Under the pieces are notes generated by a model. The model had not been told where the DNA came from, made no database searches, and worked only from the letters and a program-made list of their open reading frames with translations. The translations under genes and the position numbers were made by a program. Shown one piece after another: positions 1 through 7,322 of a stretch of DNA of 8,042 nt (positions are counted from its first letter, which is position 1; every line of letters begins with the position of its first letter). The DNA is from Alistipes sp. (GTDB lineage: Bacteria > Bacteroidota > Bacteroidia > Bacteroidales > Rikenellaceae): contig JAFOEH010000116.1 in NCBI GenBank assembly GCA_017380275.1, positions 1 to 8,042 of the forward strand, written 5' to 3'.

Positions 1-20
1 AAAGCCACCCGAAGGTGGCT
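1..20 (-). terminator. Intrinsic terminator of tsaD
   Basis: Read on the minus strand this is AGCCACC-TTCG-GGTGGCT followed by T residues that run off the window edge. The seven-base-pair GC-rich stem (positions 14-20 pairing with 3-9) is closed by a C(UUCG)G tetraloop, one of the most stable RNA loops known. It starts 28 bases after the tsaD stop codon, as expected for a rho-independent terminator of that gene. The length of the T tract cannot be judged because only positions 1-3 are visible. On the plus strand the stem is followed by CAATATATAA rather than a T tract, so it is less convincing as a terminator in that direction. Confidence 0.75.
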
Positions 21-48
21 CAATATATAATTTGCTATGTGCTCTCGG

Positions 49-237
49 CTACAAAATCTCCTCCAATCGCGCAACGGGCGAAACATCTAATCCCGAAATC
101 ATACCCTGCTGATAGCGGTAGTAGCCCGAGATTGCAATCATTGCGGCGTTGTCGGTGGTGAACTTCAGCTCAGGGATGAACGTGCGCCAGCCGCGACGAT
201 GGCCCGCCTCGGCTACAGCCTCGCGCAGACCAGAGTT
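49..237 (-). pseudogene. tsaD: Displaced C-terminal part of tsaD (after a one-base deletion)
   Basis: On the minus strand, in the frame one base off from the upstream tsaD ORF, positions 237-49 encode 62 residues and a TAG stop, and contain NSGLREAVAEAG, FIPELKFTTDNAAMIAISGY and a plausible family C-terminus. Inserting one G after the TCG codon at 242-240 (one C on the plus strand beside position 240) gives GGVSANSGLRE and joins the two parts into a 342-residue protein, the usual TsaD length. The TDNAAMIA motif carries the conserved Asp that helps bind the active-site metal. The sequence after the break shows no further stop or decay, so the deletion is either very recent or an error in the sequence. 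It is not an independent gene: it has no start of its own. Confidence 0.88.
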
Positions 238-1076
238 TGCGACACTCCGCCTGCAATGGCTACATCCTTAATACCCAGCGCTTTGGTTGCTTTGATCAGC
301 TTGTCCAACAGAATGTCGATGATGGTCTTCTGCAGTGATGCGCACAGATCGGCCTTGTTCTTCTCAACAAAGTCGGGATCCTCGGCAACACGGTCGCGCA
401 GCGTGTAGAGGAACGAGGTCTTGAGTCCCGAGAACGAGAAGTCGAACTCGCCCTTGACGTGTGGCTTCGCAAATGCAAATGCCTTCGCATCACCCTCCTT
501 CGCCAAGCGGTCGATCACGGGGCCGCCCGGGTAGGGTAGTCCCATCACCTTGGCGCACTTGTCGAATGCCTCGCCTGCGGCATCGTCGATCGTCGAGCCG
601 ATGATCTCCATCTCGAGCGGCGACGAAACCTTCACGATCTGCGTGTGTCCTCCGCTGACCAGAAGGCAGAGGAACGGGAAGTCGGGATGGGGCATCTTGC
701 GATCGGGCAGATCGATGAAGTGTGAGAGGATGTGTCCCTGCAGGTGATTAACCTCCACCATCGGAATATTATTTGCAATCGACAATCCCTTGGCGAACGA
801 TGTTCCGACCAGCAATGAGCCCAGCAATCCGGGGCCACGCGTAAATGCTATGGCATCGATCTTGTCGGCCTTGACACCCGCCTCCTTGAGGGCGGTATCG
901 ACCACAGGAATGATGTTCTGCTGGTGGGCACGCGAAGCGAGTTCGGGTATCACACCACCATACTTGACGTGCACGGCCTGCGACGCTATCACGTTCGATA
1001 GCAGCGTGGTATTGCGTATGACGGCGGCCGATGTGTCGTCGCACGAAGATTCGATGCCGAGAATAGTTATCTCCAT
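213..1076 (-). CDS. tsaD: TsaD, t6A tRNA modification transferase subunit (frameshifted, C-terminus lost)
   Basis: TsaD (also YgjD/Gcp, Kae1 family) transfers the threonylcarbamoyl group from threonylcarbamoyl-AMP to A37 of ANN-decoding tRNAs, together with TsaB and TsaE in the cytoplasm. The ORF of 287 residues shows the family motifs in order: GIESSCDDTSAA (7-18), the metal-binding HxxxH in NHLQGH (H111 and H115), LVSGGHTQ (139-146), the GSTIDDAAGEAFDK block (160-173), YPGGP (182-186), FSFSGLKT (213-220) and AIAGGVS (273-279). After residue 279 the reading frame goes wrong: eight unrelated residues, then TAG. The expected continuation SANSGLR is found one frame over (see the entry at 49-237). 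The start ATG fits the family N-terminus; no clear Shine-Dalgarno sequence precedes it. As written, the product would lack the C-terminal TDNAAMIA motif with the third metal ligand (Asp). Identification is near certain; whether the frameshift is real or a sequencing error is open. Confidence 0.93.
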   Translation of the reverse strand: MEITILGIESSCDDTSAAVIRNTTLLSNVIASQAVHVKYGGVIPELASRAHQQNIIPVVDTALKEAGVKADKIDAIAFTRGPGLLGSLLVGTSFAKGLSIANNIPMVEVNHLQGHILSHFIDLPDRKMPHPDFPFLCLLVSGGHTQIVKVSSPLEMEIIGSTIDDAAGEAFDKCAKVMGLPYPGGPVIDRLAKEGDAKAFAFAKPHVKGEFDFSFSGLKTSFLYTLRDRVAEDPDFVEKNKADLCASLQKTIIDILLDKLIKATKALGIKDVAIAGGVSQTLVCARL

Positions 1077-1096
1077 AAGAGTGCTTTTAGGCGTTT

Positions 1097-1119
1097 TTTT
1101 TCTATTTTTAATAGAAAAA
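1097..1119. repeat. Perfect 10-bp AT-rich inverted repeat between divergent genes
   Basis: The arms TTTTTCTATT (1097-1106) and AATAGAAAAA (1110-1119) are exact reverse complements separated by TTT. The repeat sits in the 77-base gap between the divergent tsaD and tamB starts, directly upstream of the candidate tamB -7 box. It could be a regulator binding site, or simply AT-rich promoter DNA. It is not a good terminator, because the stem contains almost no GC and lies outside both genes' 3' ends. Confidence 0.5.
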
Positions 1120-1123
1120 TTTT

Positions 1124-1131
1124 TACATTTG
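1124..1131 (+). promoter_or_regulatory. Candidate Bacteroidota -7 box for the tamB operon
   Basis: TACATTTG matches the Bacteroidota primary sigma factor -7 consensus TAnnTTTG exactly. Transcription would start roughly 5-8 bases downstream, giving a very short leader of about 15-18 bases before the tamB ATG at 1154. No clear TTG -33 element is present; the expected position falls in the T-rich arm of the inverted repeat. The match and the position just before the gene support the call; the missing -33 element weakens it. Confidence 0.5.
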
Positions 1132-1153
1132 TAGGTTTAATGACCATTGTTGG

Positions 1154-4100
1154 ATGCGCAAAGTTACGAAAATATTGTTAAAGGCACTATCAGCAACGCT
1201 TTTGTTTCTGATATTTTGTCCTATTGTGCTCACTTTGGTCATCGATTTACCCTCGGTGCAGAACTTTCTCGTCGATCGCGCCACATCACTTATCTCCAAG
1301 CACTTGCAGACAGAAGTCTCTATCGGTCGCATCCGTCTGGGTGCGCTCGGATCGTTGCGTGTAGATGATTTCTATGTCGAGGATTATCAGCAGGATACGC
1401 TTCTATACGTCGGCAAGATGAAGATTTTCCTTGCCCGCTATGGTGAGGAGCGCGGTCTTACGTTGCGTAACGGCTCGGTAACGAATGCCCATCTTAATAT
1501 CCGCGAAACCCCCGAGGGCGAGATGAATATCAAACAGGTGGTATCACATCTTTCCAACCCCAATCGCGAGCGAAAGGGTAACTTCGCGTTGCGTATTGCC
1601 GACGTGCGTCTTGAAAACGTGAATGTGATTATCGAGCAGCACGAGCATCGCGACCCATCGTATGGTGTCGATTATGGTGATATGCACATCGAACATATCT
1701 CGGCATTCGTCGATGATTTCACGCTCGACGGCGGCGCCATCGGCGGATATATCCGCAACCTCTCGCTTGTCGAGCATTGTGGATTTATGGTGCAGAACTT
1801 TACGGGCCACTTCTCGGTGGAGAAGGGTGTCATCGACCTGCGCGATTTCGAAGTTATGGCCGAACACTCCGATGTGCGTCTGCCATCGCTCACGTTGCGT
1901 GGCGATGGATGGGGCGCATATAAGGATTTCATCAATAACGTAAGACTCGAGGGCGAGATCTATCGCAGTACGGTATCTTCGTCGGATGTGGCACACTTCG
2001 CCCCCGCGATGTTGCCGTGGGGAATTATGGTGCGCGAGTTGTCGGGCCGGGTTAATGGTACGGTGGCCGATATGACGGTTGATATCGACAACGCCTCGTT
2101 CGGAACGAGCAGTTCGCTATATGGAAGTGCGCGCCTGATAGGTCTTCCCGATGTACGTCGTGCCACGATGAATCTCGACCTGAAGCGCCTTACAACAAAC
2201 GAGGATGATGCCGCGTGGATGTTGGCAGGCATAACGGGCCGAAAGTTGCCCAGTAAGGTGCTCTCGATGGCCGATGCTGCGGGCGAGATTATCTGTGCGG
2301 GCGAGTTCGATGGAGGCTTCACGGCATTTGATGCTGAGCTACACCTCACAACGCAGTCGGGTAACGCAACCCTTTTGGCCGAGCGCCAACCTATGCAGCG
2401 CGTTGAGGGCGAGGCGGCGCGTTCGACACTTGTCGCTTCGGCCGATTTAAGACGTATGGAGCTCGGTCGCATCCTGCGTGTGCCGATGATGGGTGCGCTG
2501 ACCGCTACGATGAACTTTGATGGCTCAACCTCAAAGGATGGTATTCGTGGCCGTGTGAATGGCAGTGCTCAGGAGCTGGCGTTCAACGATGCGCAGTATA
2601 GCAATATCGACATCGATGGAATGGTTATCAACAAGAGCTTCTCTGGTTCAATCACAGGACACGATGCGCCGCTGCGCTTTGATCTGGATGGCCTGGCCGA
2701 TCTGAATGGTGCAAATCCCATTTTCGATCTAACGCTCGATGTTGCTGAGGCCGACTTGCACGCTATGAATATCAATGAGCGCGACTCCCTGTCGCTACTC
2801 AGCTTCCGCTCCGAGCTCTATGCCGTTGGCCGCACGCTGGACGATTTGAATGGTACGCTCTCAATTGACAATGGCCACTATCGTTATAATGCCGATACAT
2901 TGGCTTCGGGCCCGATACGTCTTGCGGCCCGCAGTGCTGCGCAACGATCGCTGACGCTCACATCGGATTTTGCTGATGCTACGTTCACCGGCCCGACGAG
3001 CTACAAGACGCTGGTTGGATACCTGCAGAGTGCAATGACCAAATATCTGCCTGGCCTAAGCTTTAAGACTGACTATAAGGATTCGGGTGAAGATGCCTAC
3101 TCGGCTCTCTCGGTCAAGGTCAAGGAGATCGACCCCCTGCTCAATGCCATATCCGAGGGCTTGCAGCTCTCGCGTGGCTCACAGCTCAGCTTTGTGATGA
3201 ACCCCGCGACGGACCATTTGGCTCTGCGTGCCGAGTCCGACTATATCGAGCGAGGCAAACTGCTCATCACCAACCTCAATCTCAACCTTACGAATCAGAG
3301 CGATTCGCTTGTGATGTACCTCAATTCGGAGGATCTCTATTCGGGAGCGTTGCATCTGCCGCGACTGACGGTTATGGGTGGCGCGAAGCACGACCGCGTC
3401 TCGCTTTCGGCAGGATTCAACGACACTACCGATTCTCTCTCGGGCGTTGTGGCTCTGCGGGCACAGCTTCATCGTGTTGGAGCGCAGGGTATGCCACGCT
3501 TGGATGTGAATCTGCTTCCGACTACAATCTATACGCCCGAACGCGATTGGCGTGTTACGTCCGATTCTATAAGCCTCGACACAGCGCGCATCAGCATCCG
3601 CGACTTCCGCATCGAGAGTGATCGTCAGTCGTTGCGCCTCGATGGTGTTGCGTCGCGTCATCGTGAAGATTCTCTCACAATGTATCTTCGCGAGTTTGAG
3701 CTCTCGCCCTTTATGCTCTTTGCTGAGCGTATGGGCTACAACGTGAAGGGACGAGCCAACGGCGCAGCCTCGATCAAGGCGGCTTTGGATCGTGGTGAGA
3801 TTACGGCCGACGTAAAGATCGATAGTATGACGGTCAATGAGACGGGCGTAGCTCCGCTCCACATTGTCTCGCGTTGGGATTTGGAGCAGCAGCGCATCCA
3901 GGTCGAGATGAATAATGCCCGCACGGGCGGCAATGTGGTGCTGGGCTACTACGATCCAACCACTAAGCGCTACTACGCCGATGGCAACTTCCAGAATCTG
4001 CCGCTGTCGATGCTCGATCCCGTGCTGCGTACTGTCGTTTCGCAGACTGCAGGACGTGCCGACGCACGCCTTAATATCGCAGGCGAGGGCCGTGCAGCAA

Positions 4101-5773
4101 AACTCAATGGTGAGGTCAAGGTTGCTGATCTCTCGACAATGGTCGATTTCACGCGGGCGCGATATAGCGTGGAGTCAGCAACGGTAAGGGTTGAGAATAA
4201 CCACTTCATAGCCAACAATGTGCGCGTGAGCGATACGGAGCAGAATAGCGGTACGTTTACGATGGATCTAAGCCTGGATCATCTCTCCAATATCGCCTAT
4301 AATATGCGCGTTGTGCCTCGCAATATGATTGTGCTTAACACTACCGCGCAGGATAACGACCTCTTCTATGGTAAGGTCTATGGCTCGGGTACGGCTACGA
4401 TCCAGGGTGATAAGAGCGGTACGACGCTCGACATCACGGGTACGACGCAGGGCAATTCGCAGTTCTTTATGCCCCTTTCGAGCAAGAGCGATATATCGTC
4501 AGCCGACTTTGTGGTGTTCGAGCAGCCAGGTGTAGAACTTGATACAACTAACTATCTGCAACGTAAGAAGATGGCCTTCGAGCGCCGCTCGCGTAGTTCG
4601 ACCACATCGTCGGGTAGCAATATGTCGATTAATATCGAACTCACGGCCACACCAACTACCGAGGTACAGCTTGTAATCGATCCTACCGTGGGAGATATTA
4701 TCCGTGGCCGTGGTAACGGAACGCTCAATATGCGCATCGTGCCGAGCGCCAACGTCTTCGATATGTATGGCGACTATACCATCACCGAGGGTAGCTATCT
4801 CTTCACGTTGCAAAATATTATCAACAAGCGATTCGTTATTAATAGTGGATCGACTATCCAGTGGACTGGCGACCCGCTCGATGCGCGACTTGATATTGAC
4901 GCTGTGTATAAACTTCGTGCCTCGCTGCAGCCCTTGCTTGCCTCGACCACGCTCGATAATGTAACGCGAGCCGTACCTGTTGAGTGTATTATCAACCTTA
5001 CCGAGCGTCTCACTTCGCCGACGGTTACATTTGATATTAAGGTGCCCAATGCCGATACGGAGATTCAGAATGCCGTTTCGAACCTGCTGAACAACCAGCA
5101 GTCGATCGCCACGCAGTTTATGTATCTGCTGGTGAGCGGCTCGTTCTACTCCGACTCCTCGACCTCGTCGAGCATCGGTGCTACGGCCTCTGCCACGACA
5201 GGTTTTGAGCTGCTGTCAAACCAGCTCAGCAACTGGCTTTCGAGCGACGATTATAATATCATCCTGCGCTATCGTCCCCGCTCGGAGCTGACGAGCGATG
5301 AGATCGACTTTGGCTTCTCGAAGAGTCTTGTGGATAACCGACTATTGGTTGAAGTTGAGGGTAACTATCTGGTTGATAACCGTATGGCTCAGAGTAGCAA
5401 TATGTCCAACTTTATGGGCGAGGCCTATATCACCTGGCTTATCGACCGTGCTGGTGCGCTGAAACTGCGCGGATTTACACAGACCATCGATCGCTTTGAT
5501 GAGAACCAGGGTCTGCAGGAGACGGGAGTGGGAATCTACTATAAGGAGGATTTCGACAATTGGCCCGATCTGAGACGTCGCATCCGCGATCGCTTTATGG
5601 GCAAGCGCCGCCGAGCCGCTCTCGAGGCCGCACAGCAAGCCATCGAGGAGGCACGCGAACGTGAAGCAACGCAGGCTACAGAAGCCTCTCAGCAACAGGC
5701 TGTACCCTCCGAGGAGGCCGATTCGGTCAAGCGCGACAGTACTGCGCAACGACCGCACCAGGAACAGAAATAG
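1154..5773 (+). CDS. tamB: TamB-family translocation/assembly module protein (AsmA-like, DUF490)
   Basis: This 1539-residue protein is a TamB-type envelope bridge: anchored in the inner membrane, with a long beta-rich periplasmic groove that reaches the outer membrane. In proteobacteria the family acts with the BamA-like TamA in outer-membrane protein assembly and in phospholipid transfer. Residues about 7-29 form a single N-terminal signal anchor (KILLKALSATLLFLIFCPIV), followed by an AsmA-like start (SLISKHLQTEVSIGRI) and about 1000 residues of repetitive beta-strand pattern. The C-terminal TamB domain is the diagnostic part: ELTATPTTEVQLVIDP from 1162, DMYGDYTITEGSYLF from 1203, MYLLVSGSFY from 1323, then LLSNQLSNWLS and a NIILRYRP segment. 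Ser-rich loops lie near 1142-1158 and 1331-1350. After the domain comes a charged, Ala/Glu/Gln-rich tail (about 1474-1539), probably helical. The ATG at 1154 is chosen because the anchor follows immediately. It is the first gene of a run leading into exbB 40 bases on. Confidence 0.9.
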   Translation: MRKVTKILLKALSATLLFLIFCPIVLTLVIDLPSVQNFLVDRATSLISKHLQTEVSIGRIRLGALGSLRVDDFYVEDYQQDTLLYVGKMKIFLARYGEERGLTLRNGSVTNAHLNIRETPEGEMNIKQVVSHLSNPNRERKGNFALRIADVRLENVNVIIEQHEHRDPSYGVDYGDMHIEHISAFVDDFTLDGGAIGGYIRNLSLVEHCGFMVQNFTGHFSVEKGVIDLRDFEVMAEHSDVRLPSLTLRGDGWGAYKDFINNVRLEGEIYRSTVSSSDVAHFAPAMLPWGIMVRELSGRVNGTVADMTVDIDNASFGTSSSLYGSARLIGLPDVRRATMNLDLKRLTTNEDDAAWMLAGITGRKLPSKVLSMADAAGEIICAGEFDGGFTAFDAELHLTTQSGNATLLAERQPMQRVEGEAARSTLVASADLRRMELGRILRVPMMGALTATMNFDGSTSKDGIRGRVNGSAQELAFNDAQYSNIDIDGMVINKSFSGSITGHDAPLRFDLDGLADLNGANPIFDLTLDVAEADLHAMNINERDSLSLLSFRSELYAVGRTLDDLNGTLSIDNGHYRYNADTLASGPIRLAARSAAQRSLTLTSDFADATFTGPTSYKTLVGYLQSAMTKYLPGLSFKTDYKDSGEDAYSALSVKVKEIDPLLNAISEGLQLSRGSQLSFVMNPATDHLALRAESDYIERGKLLITNLNLNLTNQSDSLVMYLNSEDLYSGALHLPRLTVMGGAKHDRVSLSAGFNDTTDSLSGVVALRAQLHRVGAQGMPRLDVNLLPTTIYTPERDWRVTSDSISLDTARISIRDFRIESDRQSLRLDGVASRHREDSLTMYLREFELSPFMLFAERMGYNVKGRANGAASIKAALDRGEITADVKIDSMTVNETGVAPLHIVSRWDLEQQRIQVEMNNARTGGNVVLGYYDPTTKRYYADGNFQNLPLSMLDPVLRTVVSQTAGRADARLNIAGEGRAAKLNGEVKVADLSTMVDFTRARYSVESATVRVENNHFIANNVRVSDTEQNSGTFTMDLSLDHLSNIAYNMRVVPRNMIVLNTTAQDNDLFYGKVYGSGTATIQGDKSGTTLDITGTTQGNSQFFMPLSSKSDISSADFVVFEQPGVELDTTNYLQRKKMAFERRSRSSTTSSGSNMSINIELTATPTTEVQLVIDPTVGDIIRGRGNGTLNMRIVPSANVFDMYGDYTITEGSYLFTLQNIINKRFVINSGSTIQWTGDPLDARLDIDAVYKLRASLQPLLASTTLDNVTRAVPVECIINLTERLTSPTVTFDIKVPNADTEIQNAVSNLLNNQQSIATQFMYLLVSGSFYSDSSTSSSIGATASATTGFELLSNQLSNWLSSDDYNIILRYRPRSELTSDEIDFGFSKSLVDNRLLVEVEGNYLVDNRMAQSSNMSNFMGEAYITWLIDRAGALKLRGFTQTIDRFDENQGLQETGVGIYYKEDFDNWPDLRRRIRDRFMGKRRRAALEAAQQAIEEAREREATQATEASQQQAVPSEEADSVKRDSTAQRPHQEQK
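1159..1166 (-). promoter_or_regulatory. Weak candidate -7 box for tsaD inside the tamB start region
   Basis: The minus strand reads TAACTTTG here, an exact fit to TAnnTTTG, lying over codons 2-5 of tamB. Transcription would start near 1150 and leave a leader of about 75 bases for tsaD. The nearest minus-strand TTG upstream (plus 1194-1196) is about 27 bases away, longer than the usual spacing of roughly 17-23, so this is a tentative call. If it is real, the two divergent promoters overlap back to back. Confidence 0.28.
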
Positions 5774-5813
5774 ACAATAAAAACTTAAATAAACTAAAGA
5801 AAAACAATTAATT

Positions 5814-6509
5814 ATGATCGAATTCATTCAGGCTGCTCAGGCGGCAGCCACTGCAGGTGAGGTTGCTTCGGCAACCGCTGAGGTTACCCGTATGGGTCTT
5901 TGGGAACTCTTCTTGAAGGGAGGTTGGTTGATGTGGCCTCTGCTCATTTTGGGAGGTGTAACCGTATTTATTTTTGTTGAGCGTTATATGGCCATCCGTA
6001 AGGCCTCAAATCTGGATATGAACTTTATGAATCGTATCCGCGACTATATTTCTGACGGTAAGATTCGCGCAGCTGTTGATCTTTGCCGCAAGACCAACAC
6101 CCCCATCGCGCGTATGATCGAGAAGGGTATCGAGCGCATCGGCCGCCCGATGAGCGACATCCAGACCGCTATCGAGAACGTGGCTAATCTCGAGGTGTCG
6201 AAGCTCGAGAACGGTCTTCCTTTCCTGGCAACTATCGCCGGTGGTGCCCCGATGATCGGTTTCCTCGGTACGGTACTCGGTATGGTGCAGACCTTTATGG
6301 ATATGGCTGCTGCGGGCGGTACGGTCGATATGTCGTTGCTCTCGGGTGGTATGTACGTTGCGATGGTGACTACGGTTGCCGGTCTTGTAGTGGGTATTCC
6401 CGCCTACTTCGGCTACAACTACTTGGTGGCTCGCATCGAGAAGCTGGTCTTCCAGATGGAGGCCAACTCAATCGCATTTATGGATATTTTGAACCAACCC
6501 GTAAAATAA
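5814..6509 (+). CDS. exbB: ExbB/TolQ/MotA-type proton channel protein
   Basis: ExbB subunits form the pentameric inner-membrane channel that, with ExbD, turns the proton motive force into movement of TonB. The 231-residue protein has a short Ala-rich N-terminus outside the membrane, a first membrane helix at about 37-57 (GGWLMWPLLILGGVTVFIFV), a cytoplasmic domain (58-134) and two pore-lining helices at about 135-161 (ATIAGGAPMIGFLGTVLGM) and 178-202 (AMVTTVAGLVVGIPAYFGYN). T153 and T187 occupy the places of the pore threonines of E. coli ExbB. The start codon follows a 40-base, strongly A-rich gap after tamB with no Shine-Dalgarno sequence, a common style of initiation in Bacteroidota. No terminator or promoter is visible in that gap, which supports co-transcription with tamB. 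TolQ is the main alternative name, but the tonB gene nearby favours ExbB. Confidence 0.93.
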   Translation: MIEFIQAAQAAATAGEVASATAEVTRMGLWELFLKGGWLMWPLLILGGVTVFIFVERYMAIRKASNLDMNFMNRIRDYISDGKIRAAVDLCRKTNTPIARMIEKGIERIGRPMSDIQTAIENVANLEVSKLENGLPFLATIAGGAPMIGFLGTVLGMVQTFMDMAAAGGTVDMSLLSGGMYVAMVTTVAGLVVGIPAYFGYNYLVARIEKLVFQMEANSIAFMDILNQPVK

Positions 6510-6515
6510 TCAGTT

Positions 6516-6920
6516 ATGGCAATTAAGAGAGGATCGAAGGTCGATAGCTCATTTGCATCGTCGTCTATGACCGACTTGATGTTCCTGCTGTTGATCTTTA
6601 TGATTATAGCAACTACGCTGATCAACCCCAATGCCGTTAAGTTGATGCTCCCGAAGAGTGCCAACCAGCTCAAGGATAAGGCCATCACCACCGTCTCGAT
6701 TCAGGATGCAGGTGCGGGTCAGTATCGCTACTATGTTGAGTTGGAGAATGTCGGTTCGCGCGAGGGCATCGAGCGTGCTTTGCGTGCGCGTCTGGCCGAT
6801 CAGGAGGAGCCTACTATCTCGCTCCACGCCGATAAGACGGTCGAGTGGGATGAGATCGTGCAGGTAATGAATATCGCTAAGGATAACGGCTACAAGCTCA
6901 TCGCAGCCACGCAGCCTTAA
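6516..6920 (+). CDS. exbD: ExbD/TolR-type motor protein
   Basis: ExbD inserts its single membrane helix into the ExbB pentamer pore and carries the proton-relaying aspartate. Here the 134-residue protein has a short basic cytoplasmic start (MAIKRGSKVD), a membrane helix at about 18-37 with the key Asp at residue 20 in SSMTDLMFLLLIFMIIATTL, and a periplasmic domain from about 45 to the end whose final part (ISLHADKTVEWDEIVQVMNI) is typical of the family. It begins six bases after the exbB stop, so the two are surely co-expressed. There is only one exbD copy, whereas many Bacteroidota clusters carry two. ExbD rather than TolR is preferred because of the TonB gene downstream. Confidence 0.92.
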   Translation: MAIKRGSKVDSSFASSSMTDLMFLLLIFMIIATTLINPNAVKLMLPKSANQLKDKAITTVSIQDAGAGQYRYYVELENVGSREGIERALRARLADQEEPTISLHADKTVEWDEIVQVMNIAKDNGYKLIAATQP

Positions 6921-6964
6921 TGTGGCGGATGTAGCTTTTGCGGACCTTGTTAAAGTGCTATGGT

Positions 6965-7279
6965 ATGAAAAAGTGTAGAATAACCGTCGTGCGCCAAACC
7001 GTTTATGAGGATCTTATGGCGCAGTACGAAAACCCTATCGAACACGCCTGCGATATGCGTGTGGGACAGGTTTTCATCGCCAACGGCTGGCAACGTCCCG
7101 AGGGGTTGTGCCTCAGCGCGTGGGAGTCGATGTCGGCCTTCGTGATGGCACTTGCTCACGGTGGCGAGAACTTATACGACGGATGGATGCGAAATCCTCG
7201 CTCGGCGATGATCTCGTGTAACGATGGATTCCGTCCCGTGAGTTTTCTTATCGAAGCACTCGACGAGGAGGCCGATTAG
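6965..7279 (+). CDS. TIGR04076-type small protein of unknown function
   Basis: This 104-residue protein resembles the uncharacterised TIGR04076 family, judged from memory of its pattern: a KKCRITVV start, an acidic Cys-containing segment followed by GQVFIANG, PEGLCLSAW (45-53), ALAHGGEN (62-69) and a CNDGFRPVSF end (85-94). Four cysteines stand out at residues 4, 29, 49 and 85, which could bind a metal or a cluster or form disulfides, though nothing here proves this. There is no signal peptide or membrane helix, so it is probably cytoplasmic. The ATG at 6965 is chosen over an in-frame TTG at 6938 because the family pattern begins with this methionine. It lies between exbD (44-base gap) and tonB (43-base gap), in the same direction and with similar codon use, so it is likely part of the operon. 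Its role there is unknown. Confidence 0.8.
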   Translation: MKKCRITVVRQTVYEDLMAQYENPIEHACDMRVGQVFIANGWQRPEGLCLSAWESMSAFVMALAHGGENLYDGWMRNPRSAMISCNDGFRPVSFLIEALDEEAD

Positions 7280-7322
7280 CTGCAAGTGAAGAGTAGGATT
7301 TTGTAATCCAAACTATTGAATT

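Noticed and set aside
790..1134. Plus-strand open frame of 114 codons over the tsaD 5' part, ending in a hydrophobic stretch
   Set aside because: Antisense to conserved TsaD motifs; the hydrophobic end is the T-rich intergenic DNA translated by chance.
1960..2472. Minus-strand open frame of 170 codons in tamB
   Set aside because: Antisense shadow with Ser/Arg/Pro-rich low-information composition and no motif; the tamB frame is continuous through it.
3179..3862. Open frame of 227 codons on the minus strand inside tamB
   Set aside because: It lies wholly antisense to a well-supported gene, has no recognisable domain, is rich in Arg/His/Ile of the kind produced by reading a GC-rich gene backwards, and has no start signals.
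5774..5813. Possible promoter in the A-rich gap before exbB
   Set aside because: No TAnnTTTG or TTG element is present; the A-rich sequence is better explained as the translation-initiation region of exbB.
5342..5827. Minus-strand open frame of 161 codons across the tamB 3' end and the gap before exbB, with a hydrophobic N-terminus
   Set aside because: The hydrophobic start comes from the A-rich gap read backwards (many Phe/Leu/Ile codons); the rest is antisense to the tamB tail and no family is recognisable.
6938..6964. In-frame TTG start nine codons upstream of the small cysteine protein
   Set aside because: The ATG at 6965 begins exactly where the family pattern (MKKCRITVV) begins; the upstream residues show no conservation signal and TTG is a rare start.
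7296..7309. Small hairpin GGATT-TTGT-AATCC between the TIGR04076-type gene and tonB
   Set aside because: A five-base-pair stem with little GC and no following T tract is too weak for a terminator, and such short inverted repeats occur often by chance.
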